Shown: positions 1 to 10,913, counted from the first letter of the stretch. The stretch: DNA of 52,629 bases from Fragilaria crotonensis (GCA_022925895.1 JAKSYS010000437.1:1-52629), one strand, 5' to 3'. Numbers and translations: made by a program. The notes: generated from the letters alone by a model not told the origin.

Positions 1-865
1 TTGGTTTGGCATAAATGCTATGTCCCGCTTGCACCCCGATTACGCCACATCCTGAGTCCTGAGCCAAATCTTATGACAGCAGTGAACAGGAAACACGACA
101 CTGTCGATTTATTTTGCCCTTTCTGCCGAGAAGCGATGCATGTTCAAGCGCGTTGTACAATTCTCATCCACCGAGTCTTCTCGATATTGCAGTATCGCAG
201 GCGTCACGCACCAGACTTCAGACAAACCAAATCAGTGCCACCTTCAACTACTCAACAATACAGCAAAATGTCCATATCCAGAGGTGCGGGTCGTATCCGT
301 GCGTATCGTAGTCCGCGACACCTGCCAGAATCAAGCATCTGTTTCTTTTCACATGGTGCGTTTCAGACACGACCAGGATTGCAATGGTATCAGTCATCTG
401 TGTGAAGGCATCGAAGAATCGCACTAGATCACCAGTCATCTCACCATTTTAAGAGGCATTCTTCACGACGCCACGATTGCGATTGCCGAGCCGATCAATT
501 CACACTGATGACAGATACTCACGATTGTATTCACCGCCAAAAATGACTATTTCGTTCTGAGAAGTACATGTGAATGTGGTCGACGCCAACTGAAGCTTGC
601 TACCTGGCAGTAGTACTGAGTATTTCTTGAACGGACGAGGCATCGAGAATTGAGGTCTATCAGCTTCTTCGCAAATTACACGCATTCGCATTATTGCTTC
701 TGTTCATTAAGAATAGTGAAGGCATGCCTTGTGTTATCACGAACTCAAGTAGACATCTCATTTGAGTTCGTCGCTATATCCAGGTGGATGGATGGATCTG
801 ACCTTGAATCCATGATGAATGACCGAGTACAACTACGATACGGCCTATCTGGCCGCCGTAAATTG
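1..865. other. Gene-poor left edge
   Basis: No gene can be supported here. Two short minus-strand frames (691-500, starting at a true ATG, and 439-248) have protein-like composition and could be exons or remnants of one decayed gene, but no family was recognised and no splice pair was convincing. Overlapping plus-strand frames at 1-430 look like chance openings. Confidence 0.3.
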
Positions 866-1340
866 CGGCCCTGCCTGCCATTTATGGTTCGAAGCGGAGG
901 ATTGTGAGTGCAATCGAAAATGCGTCATCACGAATCTGCGAGGCCTCTCATCGATCCCAGACGGATGTGGGCGTCGTGACGCTAGATTCGAATCTGCCTG
1001 GTGTACTATCTAGCTAGAGGAAGGATTGTGAGTGCAATCGAAAATGGATCATCACGAGTCTGCGAGGCCCTCTCATCGATACCAGACGGATGTGGGTGTC
1101 GTGAGTCGACGCTAGATTCGAATCTGCCTGGTATACTATCTGGAGGAAGGATTATGAGTGCAATCGAAAATGCGTCATCACGCAGCCCTGCCTGCCATTC
1201 ATGGTTCGAAGCGGAGGATTGTGAGTGCAACCGAAAATACGTCATCACGAGTCTGCGAGGCGCTCTCATCGATATACATACGGATGTGGGCGTCGTGACG
1301 CTGGATTCGAATCTTCCTGGTATACTAGGAAGGATCTCTC
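866..1340. repeat. Tandem repeat, ~125-bp unit
   Basis: Copies start near 899, 1023, 1143 (truncated at about 1182) and 1216. Each begins with a variant of ggattgtgagtgcaatcg, continues with aatgcgtcatcacgagtctg and ends near cgaatctgcctggtatacta. A preceding block (869-901, gccctgcctgccatt...cgaagcggagg) recurs at 1186-1217, so there is also a higher-order unit of about 315 bp. Copies differ by point changes and short indels. The array lies about 100 bp beyond the 3' end of the RPS8 gene. Confidence 0.85.
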
Positions 1341-1446
1341 ACCCGTGCGCTGGCGGTGCCAATCGTAGCAGAACCCAAAATCACCTACATAACCCAAGCC
1401 TTTGTTTTGGTAACTAGGAAATAGATTCATTGTTGGCTACACAGGT

Positions 1447-2205
1447 TTATTTCTTAGCCATCATTCTCTGGTAGAACTGAAGCTCACGTCCTTCCAAGAC
1501 ATATCCGTCACATCGTCCGGTTTGTCCAGGTCGGGAGGTAATCTTGCAAGCAAACGTCCAGAAGCAAACTGAGCGTCGACAAGTGGATCCAAGACGCGTT
1601 TGCTCTGTCGTGCCTTGATTTTGTCTTGAGAAAGTTGGCACTTGGAAGAGAGGTCAACCAACGCCGATTCCGTAGATGCCTTCTTCAAACCAAGCTTGAT
1701 ACCATAGTGCGACTCGTAATAACTCTAAAAGGGTTTCCATCAATGACAACAATGGCCCTTCACAAGAGTCTTTGTACGCACCAACTCGTTGTTGGACGCG
1801 TTGTAGGCAACATCCAGCACACGGACCTTGCGGGTAGCAACCTCAGTTCCCACGAAAAGTTACCAGTTTCGAGCTTGAGGGCACGGAACTCTTGTTTCCT
1901 CCTCTGCAACGAACTTCGTGAATGCGAGGCTCACCAATCTTGGTCATGGCAGGTGGACGACCCAATTCGAACTTGCGCTTCTTGCGAAATTGGGCGCGAC
2001 GACCTCCTGTTTCGCGGCGCTTGTGGCGACCTTCACGAGTAATACCCTGTGGACAAGGAGATGAGATTTGGAGTTAGTTGATGCTGTCGGAGAGGAATAT
2101 TCACGGACGAAAGGGACGATCAGGAGGAGAGGAGGGGCAGAAGTATCATCAATCGTTCAAATCAACGCCATCGCGACGGTCAGACCTCCCTGTGGTTTTC
2201 ACCAT
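1447..2205 (-). pseudogene. RPS8: 40S ribosomal protein S8 (eS8), frame-broken copy
   Basis: Conceptually encodes eS8 of the small ribosomal subunit. The ATG is at 2205-2203, followed at once by an intron (2202-2047, gtgaaa...cacag), so the protein reads [18 protein letters not shown]; an intron next to the start codon is common in ribosomal protein genes. Conserved blocks follow in order: [63 protein letters not shown] and, at the end, [20 protein letters not shown]. They lie in different frames. Breaks are near 1890 (one base short of AAG AAG), 1849 (one G short), 1755, 1725-1745 and 1535. The amino-acid content is almost undamaged although at least four indels are present, so this is either a very young pseudogene or a poorly sequenced real gene. 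It is divergent from eIF1A. Confidence 0.85.
2047..2202 (-). other. Intron 1 of RPS8
   Basis: A GT-AG intron directly after the ATG. The acceptor ...cacag ends at 2047 and the coding sequence resumes with GGT ATT ACT at 2046. The acceptor is well supported by protein conservation. The donor (gtgaaa at 2202) is the nearest ATG-GT combination and is less certain. Confidence 0.55.
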
Positions 2206-2771
2206 GAGGATTTTCGATCCTTCTTGTCGCAGCTATCTCTCTCTGCTACTCCAAACGAACACGACGACGTCCATTTCAATGATCTACTCCATTCAACAAT
2301 TAACAGCGGCTGCGGGCACTGACCATCTTCTACTATTCCCGTCGGGTCTCGATGATATCAACCTGTTGCAGGGATTTGCCGGTCGTGATGGTGGGGATGT
2401 CCTACTTGTCGTGCATACTGAGTTCAACGTAGGCTGGAAAATCGAGAGGTAACAAGTAATCTGTCGGGCTTCGTCCGTCTGCCACCAAACCGCTCGGTCA
2501 GTTTTGTCTCGTACAAATCATACTAGAATCCTCGTACAAGGACGAATGACGCACAGGCAGTGCTACATGGTACAAAGGACGGACGTCAATGTCACGCAAC
2601 CCCACACCTGTCGCCGCCTGTCGTCTGTGGACCCGAGGGGTTTCGAAGAACTTTGGCGGGAGGTTGACCTGAACGTTGGAAATTGAGACGTATATAGTGT
2701 GTTACGAGACTTGCAACCCAACCTGGACGTGTGTGAGGTTTTGAATTGTACTCCGAGTATAAAGCAACAAG

Positions 2772-3362
2772 ATGCCAAAGCCAAAAGGTGAGCCACGTTC
2801 GTCTGAAAGTTTTGATGCCTTCTTGTTGAATTTGGAGACTTCGGAACAAGTTTGTATGGTACTGGAGTATCTTACTGCATGGTGAATTCAGTGGTGGAGA
2901 CGAACTTCTGAATACAGCGTAATACAACTCCAACTCACAATTCCGAAAACCGCATCTTAGGAAATGGAGGAAAGAATCGAAGAAGAGGAAAGGGAGATGG
3001 TGAAGAATCCAAGCGTGAATTGGAATTCAAGGAGGACGGTCAAGAATACGCCTGTTGTGAAAATGCTCGGAAATGGTCGCTGCGAATGCTACTGTTATGA
3101 CGGAGTGACGCGACTGGGACACATTCGTGGAAAGATGAGAAAGAAGGTTTGGATTACTGCCGGAGATATCGTTCTGTGTGGTAAGCGCGAGTTCCAAGAT
3201 GAGAAGGTGGATATCATACACAAATATTCAGCTGACGAGGCCAGGAACTTGAAGCAATACGGTGAACTTCCAGACTCGGCGAGAATTAACGAAACTGCCG
3301 TTGATATGGCCAATACGACTGCTGAGGAAGATGATATTGGTATTGACTTCGATGACATCTAG
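2772..3362 (+). CDS. EIF1A: Translation initiation factor eIF1A, one frame break
   Basis: eIF1A is the OB-fold factor that binds the 40S A site and promotes scanning and ternary-complex loading. Exon 1 (2772-2787) encodes MPKPKG; an intron (2788-2960, gtgagc...cttag) follows; exon 2 starts at 2961 with [12 protein letters not shown], the basic N-terminal tail of the family. The OB core is clear: [27 protein letters not shown] and [12 protein letters not shown], ending in the acidic tail IDFDDI. The basic tail and the OB core lie in different frames: near 3053-3058 there is one base too many (or two too few) between ...QEYAC and VKMLGN. Apart from that the length, about 147 aa, is normal. Either a sequencing/assembly error or a recently disabled copy. 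Head-to-head with RPS8, with about 566 bp between start codons. Confidence 0.85.
2788..2960 (+). other. Intron 1 of eIF1A
   Basis: The donor AAAG|GTGAGC at 2787/2788 and the acceptor ATCTTAG|GAAATG at 2960/2961 restore the family's MPK[13 protein letters not shown] tail in frame. The intron is 173 bp. Confidence 0.8.
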
Positions 3363-4386
3363 TCGGCGTAAGGCTAGCGACCGATTGGTGCTTGGGTTTT
3401 GGCTGTGTCCCATTCGAACAAGTACAGTAAAATTCTTATTTGAAACACCTACTCAAAATGCGATCATTCGCCATTATTCACAACGCGGCACAACGCATAA
3501 CCAATTATCCCCAGAGAGTTTTGACATTGTGATCTCTGTCTCGCTTGCAAGAAGTCTTTGCGATCCATGATAGTGTTGAAATAGACTAGCCTGTAGCCTG
3601 TCACTAAACAGACAATTGACCAGGAAGCTCGATGAGTCGCAAAAGTTGCATACTTGAATTGAGACAGAAGCGGTGATGTGGGAGGAAGTGCTTTTACCTC
3701 TTACCGTCGCTGACACCGAACGTACATGCGCCTTATACTGGTACCACGTTCGACCTGGGATGCGATTTAGGAACGCGTGGCAATTGACTTGAGCCATTGG
3801 TGAGCTGCACAGGACCTGAGTCAAGAGTCGATTGGCCCTCTAGTCCTCTCCTCCGTGCAGCAGTTGCTATTTAGGAGTTGACTGCACAGTTGGAAGCCTT
3901 ACTGGGGAGTACGGTCTTGGGGGAAACGCTAAAGAGGAAGAGTCCTGACATATCATGACGACGAACTTGGAACAATCGGAGTTCAAATCCAGAAGAACTA
4001 CAAGTTAGTTTTACCTCGTTACTGTGCACGTCTACAATGATATTCACAAGTCCCCGTACCCCAGTCACCGCCTAGAATGGCTTGTGCCATCACTTGACCT
4101 AAACTTTCCTTGAATCGAGCTTGGGCAGAGTTATCTTACTGATCCGCGGGAATACATTTTGCGTGTGCTGCTATTTCTGACTCTAAGACGCTCCGAATCG
4201 AAACACCCAAGACGTCAATGTCTCCGTACATTGGCTTCCTTTCAGCAATCTACCGACTGAAACTACTCCATGAAAACCAACTTTTCATTTCAAACGCAGC
4301 ATACTTTCTCATTCTTTACAACCGAATTCCATCCCTGTTGCGTATTTCTTCCATCCCTTATTACTAGACTGAGAAATCGTTTTCGT
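3363..4386. other. Intergenic, no gene seen
   Basis: About 1 kb between eIF1A and the Ycf34-like gene. The longest frame (3824-3474, minus) has no recognisable content. No RNA gene or repeat was recognised. Confidence 0.4.
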
Positions 4387-4869
4387 TTACGGAGGAACAA
4401 AGTTTGGATTTGCAAGTCGAATCGCCTCTGGCATGTTACGAACCCAACAGCCTTTATCTTCAACAAAATCTTCGCACTCCACAACATCATATTCTAAACT
4501 CATTTCTGGTCTCATATCATAGACTGTTTCACCAATCAAAACGCCACTACCGGCAGCAGCGGCATTGGCCATGGCCTTGTATTCTTCTTCCTTGTGTTCC
4601 TGTCGCATGCGTTTTCAATATCGTCTCTTCCGATAATGGGTTCTGTGCACATTGATAGTGGGAGATCCATTACGAGGTTCAAAGGTAGGATTGGCAGAAA
4701 TGTGCGGTTGCTCGTGTTTTTCTTCCACAAAGTGGTAGGCGGCACAATTAGTCACATACTTGCAATTCACGCAGATGCAAGGCAGTGATGATGAGATCTC
4801 ACGTGACGAACCGCATTGTGAAAGGAATGTGACAGTGACAAGAAGACTAAGGATTGAAAGCGCTTTCAT
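4387..4869 (-). CDS. ycf34: Ycf34-like protein with signal peptide and one in-frame TGA
   Basis: The ATG at 4869-4867 opens MKALSILSLLVTVTFLSQCG, a typical secretory signal. Then comes the Ycf34 family signature: CICVNCKYVTNCAAYH, VEEKHEQPHI, NPTFEPRNGSPTINV and, further on, SLEYDVVECEDFVEDKGCW. Ycf34 is a small cysteine-rich protein of cyanobacteria and red-type plastids, reported to bind an iron-sulfur cluster. A nuclear copy with a signal peptide fits import into a complex plastid, though no clear ASAF-type cleavage motif is visible. A TGA at 4617-4615 lies in the same frame between the two halves. Readthrough gives one frame ending at 4387. Alternatively a 51-bp intron (4662-4612, gtgcac...gacag) would remove the stop and keep frame, but it is short with a weak donor. 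If neither holds, the gene is a pseudogene. Confidence 0.7.
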
Positions 4870-5127
4870 GATGGCCTGCCCGACAAGAACTCTCGCAAAA
4901 GATGAGAGAATGATCTCTCCGACGATTGTTGGCTTGTTACGTTTTTGTTCCAAGATGCACTTTTCCTCGGAGGGAACCTGAACAAGCAATACAGTAGCGT
5001 CCATGTGAAAGGAAGCAACGTACCGTAGAATGCACCTGGATCTCCGTATATACACACATTGGTGCAGTATCAGGTCTAATGAACAGCCGGATGGTTTGCC
5101 GTTTACAGTACTACTGAGTACTAGTGC

Positions 5128-5157
5128 GTCGTAGGTCGTAGGTCGTAGGTCGTAGAC
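5128..5157. repeat. Short tandem repeat, 7-bp unit
   Basis: Four direct copies of gtcgtag(g) upstream of the Ycf34-like gene on its coding side. A microsatellite-like array with no evident function. Confidence 0.85.
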
Positions 5158-5346
5158 TACACTTGCACTGTCCAAGTATTTGGGTGTTCTCGGCGTTCAA
5201 GGGACGTGTACCGTGTACTCAGTACCAATTTCCATTACACCTTAGTAATACATGTACTACTACCGGTAGAGCGTAGATCTGGGATTTGTATCTTCGAATC
5301 CCTGGGTGTCATCAAAAATCATTTCTAAATCAGTAAGATTGATCTA

Positions 5347-6125
5347 ATGTGGACGCTCTTCCTCACTTCTCTGCTCCTCTGACAGTCCACTCTCTGAGTG
5401 TGGCACTCCCAACAGCAAGCTCGTTGTCGTGACGGGTGGTGCTCGCGGTATTGGTAAGGCCACATGTTTGCTCCTTGCCGAGCGGGGATATCAAGTCGCA
5501 GTCAACTATCGCACAAATTCGAATTGGCGGATCAGGTTGTGCAAGAAATCATCGATGCGGGAGGCAAGGCAGCGGCGTTTCAAGCAGATGTGTCGGATGA
5601 ACAGCAGGTGATACAGCTATTTGATGACGTTTGTGCATTTCGATGCGCCCCCACCGGCCTCGTGAACAATGCCGGAATCATGGAGCCCATGGAGAAAGAT
5701 CTACTAAAGGTTTCGACAGAGACGCTGGAAAATGACTTCAAAGTGAACGCTATGGGTCCCTTCTTCTGTACCAAGGAGTTTGTTAAGCGATGCTCGACCA
5801 ATAATGGAGGTGTTGGAGGATCCATCGTTTGTGTGTCATCAGTATCAGCTGAATCCGCACAAATACTTGCTTATGGCATGTCCAAATTGAGGTCATGGTG
5901 ACAGGATTGTCAAAAACTTTGCCTCTGGAAGGTATTCGATCAACACTGTTGTACCTGGGTTGACTGATACCGGTTTAGCGTCACCTGAGATCATGGAGGT
6001 AATGAAAGGTTTCATTCCACTCAGAGCTGGCAACCCAGCCGAAGTTGCTAAGGCTATTGAATTCCTCCTGTCGGACGAAAGTTCTTATTGCAGCGGTACC
6101 AAGATTCGTTGCTGGTGGGCTGTAG
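5347..6125 (+). pseudogene. Short-chain dehydrogenase/reductase (FabG-like), frame-broken
   Basis: A classical SDR of about 250 residues in NAD(P)-dependent oxidoreductase layout. The cofactor motif TGGARGIGKA (from 5432), the NNAG motif (LVNNAGIM), the catalytic serine in VSSVSAES, the catalytic YGMSK, then VVPGLTDTG, a GNPAEVAKAIEFL helix and the terminal SGTKIR...VAGGL are all present in order. They fall into different frames, with breaks near 5512, 5888, 5938 and 6106. The end is the TAG at 6123-6125. The true start is unclear: an ATG at 5347 opens a hydrophobic stretch (MWTLFLTSLLL) but in another frame. Catalytic residues are intact despite the breaks, so decay is recent or the breaks are sequence errors. 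The substrate cannot be told; quinone, sugar and 3-oxoacyl reductases share this layout. Confidence 0.75.
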
Positions 6126-8322
6126 AGCGAGCATATCGCCAGGCCTCTTTCTGTTTATGTGAATACATCATTATACTTCACATACCGTTGACGCGCGTAT
6201 AGTCGTGCGAGGAATGTCAACGTGACGGATCCGTTGTATTCAAGAGACAGTAGTTTGCCGCTGTCTAAAGAAACAGTGTATCGATTGCGCACAAAAGCGC
6301 TTCTGGCATCTACATAAGTGCGAACGTTACACGATGGACGTTCGCAAGAGTAGGTATGGTACGAAACTAACATTTTGGCAACGGCATGACCATCTCCCGA
6401 ATGCTATTCGCCGTTTCTTACTCCAGTCTGATTTGACCGCCTCGACGCGTAGCCTTGCTCCAATATGGCTATGACATCATATATGGTGAATTGGCTGGCC
6501 AGATCCGATTAGGTTTCGACCCAAATATGTTTAAAATACTGGAGTTCTTGGGAACTCGAGCATGCATACACTTGTAGCTTGTACTCCAGTAGCTGCATGC
6601 ACTGAGTTTTGTCATGGCGTACGTCGTACCCAGTACGTACCAGGTACAGTACAGGTACCTTGTACGACCTCCAAACGGGTTGCAACTGTACCTCCGATAA
6701 AATAGACTCAAAATTGTGTCTGCTCGTAGAAACCAAGTACATGACTACTGGAGGTAAAGAATCCATGCAGAAGATGTGCGTATGCCGTATACAGCCCATC
6801 GTATAAATGATTCATCCTGCTGTGGCATATCTGTTTTGATGCCAACCATGCCAAAAAAGGAATCGTTTCGGTCATCGACTTGTGTTGCAATTCGATGTGC
6901 GTGGTGTCGGTTCGACTGGCAAATTTGCATTTACTGCGCCTCGTGGTGGTGGTCTGTACTCCCCGAGTTGTTTAATGCGTCGCTGTTTCAGTCTTCAGCA
7001 TCGTCATCGATCATCGAATCCAGATTCGAGGACAACCATCAGCAGCTTTAAGGTTGCGGAATCGCCTCCCTTGTTGTTTGTGGTACGTGTTGCAGCCATT
7101 CTTGGTTTGTCGAATGAATACCGTGATGTAAAACATTTAAACACGATGTCTACTAACATACATATTCTACGCATTAGCACAGCCGACAAATCCTAATCGA
7201 CGGTCCCATCGTTGTCGGCATTGATCTTTTGCTATTTTGGGCGAGGATCTTGCTGATTTTTCTTTGCAGTGCTTGCATGTCTCTTTGCCGTGCATACATG
7301 GTCTCTGCTCTGTGCATTTGTTGCATGTAACTCCATTCTGCTTCCTCGCAGCATCACCAAGACGAAGCCATTCAGCTTGCTTCTCCATCCATTTGTCATT
7401 GTTCGTTGCTTTCCGTGACTCACAAGCCAATGTCTCAGCTTCACCTTGCCTATCTCCAACTTTGCTCTACGATGACAAGCCGCTGCGGTGTATACCAGCA
7501 TGCCTATGATGCCTAACGGTTGTCGAATTCACATTGTTTGTCCAGCTCTGCCAACAGGTTGATGAAGCAAAGCAACTAAGATCGCATTCTTTTTGATGTC
7601 GTGGTTTCCAACCCCAGCTCTCGTGTCCTCCATCCTTTGACTTGCCATATTGACGGGCAAGAGATAAATCATCGCTCAATGGCTTCGCATCCTTTGACTT
7701 CTGCTTTTCTGGAGCCGGTGTTGTCGTTTATTGCTGGCACTGTGATCCCTGCTTTTGCAGGATGCTGTGCCTCGTGTCACGCTGCCAGGCACCCCGGTTC
7801 GCTTGTCTTCATAACGAGACCGGAAAAGTCCTCTGGTGCTTGTGTTTGTTTCCTGCTGCATTTTGGTGTTCTCAACATCACGTAATGCTTCCAGCTGTGC
7901 CGCAGACAGCCAGGACCCAAGCCTCCACCGCGTGAACACTTTCCTGGCAACAGTCTTGCAAAACAAGAACATATTGTCGTCCGGTGGGTTTGATTGCAGT
8001 TTGAGAATCCTTTGTACAGTATTTGGCTGCCGGCGGTGTTGTCGGGTTAGTAGCCAACAATGTTTATTAACATCGTGCCTTCCATTCTGCCTCTATACTT
8101 TGTCGGTTGTTATGGAACTCCGCATACCTTGCTTTCTTCTCTCCTCCTCACTGCATGCTCTGAGCAACGCGCAACCATGTCGCCACCATCATGTATTGTC
8201 AAGCAAGGAGAGGGACGTTCAATGATTGTTGTGTCGTTGTGGTCATGATAAGGTATAGTACGCCGCGCGCCGTAGGTTTTCGTGTGAACAAAGGATTGGA
8301 TTTATGGATGGACATGCTCTAG
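6126..8322. other. Gene-poor region with GTAC-rich DNA and a possible decayed gene
   Basis: At 6618-6665 the sequence is packed with GTAC words (gtacgtcgtacccagtacg and on). On the minus strand from about 7970 to 7167 three overlapping frames have charged, protein-like composition; the last ends in a cluster CNKC...C-x-H...CKHC that could bind zinc. They cannot be joined without frame breaks and no family was recognised, so at most this is a degenerate gene. Nothing else is supported. Confidence 0.25.
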
Positions 8323-8644
8323 CTAGTGTCTAAAGGCCGGACCACTTGCCTTAATTAACCCTGTCACTTGCCTTAATTAACCCTGTCATTTTCGTACGTG
8401 TGCAAGACGCTTTTCTGTACATTTTATACTACGGGCCACTGGAAAAAATACTCTGTTTGCACTCATCAATGTGATAAGATAATGACACTTATCTGCATTC
8501 ATTTGATCCATTTTCCTCTTTATTTAACTTTTGTGGAAATCAGGGATGGAAAAAATGCTCGATACTTTATTTTTTCATCCCAAATCAGTCTCTGACTACA
8601 GGTACGCAATCTTGCGTAGCACTTGTACATGTTCTACGTAAGAT

Positions 8645-8905
8645 CAAAACAGCTTTTTTATTTTTGTAAGTCCATTTTCATTCAATTCTACAATGTCGTG
8701 TTGAGACTTTGAGAGAAACATGCTGAGTGATTGATGTCCGACAGCCTGGAGAATCATTTCGGCCACGTTTGAGCTTAATTGGATTTGAACATCGTGAGCT
8801 GTGGAGGATGTGATGTCATGGTCAAAATGAACGATGAAATTACACGCATATTTTTTTAGCTCAAGATTTTGTTTAATAACTGTATAACAAACAACATTGA
8901 GCTAT
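8645..8905 (-). other. Open frame inside the TIR element
   Basis: A frame of about 85 codons without an ATG runs from just after a TAG near 8905 down to a TGA near 8645. It reads like real protein (for example SSNVAEMILQAVGHQSLSMF) and could be the last exon of a captured host gene or of the parent transposon. No family was recognised. Confidence 0.25.
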
Positions 8906-9016
8906 TGCCTACATAGGCCATGCAACCTGTCAGTGTTCCAAGGAGATAGGCCAAGTCTGGAGTCCGATGGACATCGGATAAGATAAGGGGAAGCATTTCG
9001 GAGAATCGCAAATACT

Positions 9017-9070
9017 GGGTTAATTAACCCCAAATGGGGTTAATTAACCCCAAATGGGGTTAATTAACCC
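9017..9070. repeat. Three palindromes with TTAATTAA core
   Basis: gggttaattaaccc repeated three times with aaat spacers, next to the right inverted repeat of the 769-bp element. Two related half-copies lie next to the left end. Likely subterminal transposase binding sites by analogy with other DNA transposons. Confidence 0.8.
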
Positions 9071-9091
9071 CGTCGGGCCTTTAGACACTAG

Positions 9092-10913
9092 TACTCAGTA
9101 GTAGGGAGTTGTACTGGTTTCCTACGAGATGACCCAATTTTGTATTGGCGCAGTCAATTTTTTATCGGAGGTACAGTTGCAAACCCGTTTGAGCTAGTAG
9201 TATGTGCGTTGAGCGTAGACATTAGACATATTAACGACATCACTTATCACGCACATCATGCTGTATACTCGTACTGGTACCGTAACTGTTACTACTGTAC
9301 TCTTACCCCACACCTTCCTGCTTCCACCATACGACTAGTACATATCATACCAGAATTACTCCCATACACAGGGAATGGAGGCTGGTGGGATGGACCAGGA
9401 GGTTCCGGAACATTTGCTCCAGTCGCATATTTTTTAGCAGAACTATGACCTGTACAGAAATTCATTATGACTGGATTCGTAAGAAGCAAGAGCTTTGTTC
9501 ATATAGTTGTTGAAGATGTAATTGGTTGTATTTGTAAAACAGAATAGAATTTGTGGACTCCTACTTCACGTGATGTAGACCAAATTTCTCAACGTACGAG
9601 AAGCTCAACACATATCCTACTATATTATAAATTAATTGTGTGCGTGTGTGCGTGCGTGCGTCCGTCTGTTACGGAGTATGACCACTCTGGGGTACTGGAT
9701 CAAATGAATACTGTCTGAATTTTTTCACTTCGCCAGGGTTGAGTACTGAAAGTAAACAGTAACAGTAAAAGTAGTGGTACGGAGTACGACCAGGTTGGGG
9801 GTACTGTACGTCCAGTTTCCTGTAGCAGACACTCCGATCAAATGTGAGGTACCCACTAGTAAAATATATAAATAATAGATTGAGTACCTGGTACAGTAGT
9901 TGAATATGCCTTGAGGGTATTGATCATCGATCCGTTCTACTATCCTCAATGCGTGTTGAACATCCATTTTTCTTTGGGCAATGTGCTCACCAAGAAAAAT
10001 TCCATGAGCATTTCGCTCACCCTGAGCATTTTGCTTCAGCGTTTTGCTCATCATGAGCAATTTCCTTGAACATTTTGCTCACGTTGAGCGTTTTGCACAC
10101 CCGTTCTTATCAACATGAGCAACCTGAAGAAATATGTCTTTTCTGTATATCACATAGCTCGCACGTAAAAGTCTTTTGTCCGAAACCGTTAATGTACTTT
10201 AAGTGCTAGTCGTACTGTATGACAGTGAAATAGTCAGATCAGACATTCAGTTCCTAAGCATGGACCAACCGATTTGCTGACGTAGTGAGAACTCATCTTG
10301 TACTGGAGTACTAGTACCTGATACTGTGGCTCCTGATTGGAGAAAGACTTTGTCCCTTCGGGATTGTGAACTAAAAGTTTTATTTAAGACTAATCTAACC
10401 GTATGCTTGTAGTTCTCCGTTTCCACGGTTCGTGCCGACTCCAACTGCTCATGCCACAACCACGACACCCGTTTACCGACAGTCCCGCCTCTGTTGCCCG
10501 TGTTCTCCGTTACCTGGTACTGTGCCCGTTCCAGTCCCAGACCCCTCTGTCGTACTAAGCCATATGCATAGTTAATAGTTAGTGGTTCGGTTCATCATAA
10601 CAGCTTAGTTGTTTGCATGCTGGAACTGTACTTGTACGTGGTATTCGTACGTTGTAGTATACTCCGAGAAGAGTATGAATACACATGGATCTCGTGACTC
10701 GTGACTCACCATCTCACGGTGCGTGTCGTCCGTTTACTGTAACTGTTTAACACGCTGATGTTTCATAGAGATTGTACTGGAACCTGGAATTAGTACTTGT
10801 ACTCCGTTTCACGCTCACATCGCAACGCAACATCGAAACAGGAGAACATAAAACTCAACCCAGATCCAATAAGGAAGGGCAGAAGCAACCCGCACAGCTC
10901 CCCAAGCAAAATA
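9092..10913. other. Gene-poor region
   Basis: No gene is supported. It holds a GT/GC-rich microsatellite (9638-9668), many GTAC words, a cluster of GAGCATTTTGCTC-type palindromes (listed separately) and a small gactcgt repeat near 10691-10710. Confidence 0.4.
9977..10125. repeat. GAGCATTTTGCTC palindrome cluster, copy A
   Basis: About seven imperfect units of the form tgagcattttgctcaccc spaced roughly 20 bp apart, each able to fold as GAGC-loop-GCTC. The same motif family recurs at 24672-24866, so this is a dispersed repeat rather than local slippage. Confidence 0.7.

Larger units (their letters stand above)
8323..9091. mobile_element. Non-autonomous TIR element, 769 bp
   Basis: The ends are exact inverted copies: ctagtgtctaaaggcc at 8323-8338 and its reverse complement at 9076-9091. 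Because CTAG is palindromic, the outer CTAG may be a target duplication (element 8327-9087) or part of the repeat. Inside each end lie copies of ttaattaaccc: two direct copies at the left (8351-8361, 8373-8383) and three perfect palindromes ggggttaattaacccc-type at the right (about 9017-9070) spaced 20 bp apart. No transposase is present. Subterminal repeat arrays inside inverted repeats are typical of hAT- or Mutator-type non-autonomous elements; the superfamily is not settled. Confidence 0.8.

Noticed and set aside
3053-3058. Programmed frameshift in eIF1A
   Set aside because: No slippery heptamer or downstream structure is evident and the family does not use frameshifting; a plain indel is simpler.
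5254-5315. tRNA-like words (ggtagagcg ... ttcgaatccc)
   Set aside because: The T-arm and acceptor stem do not pair and no anticodon arm can be drawn; probably chance.
9638-9668. GT/GC microsatellite as a regulatory Z-DNA site
   Set aside because: A simple repeat far from any supported gene; no functional evidence.
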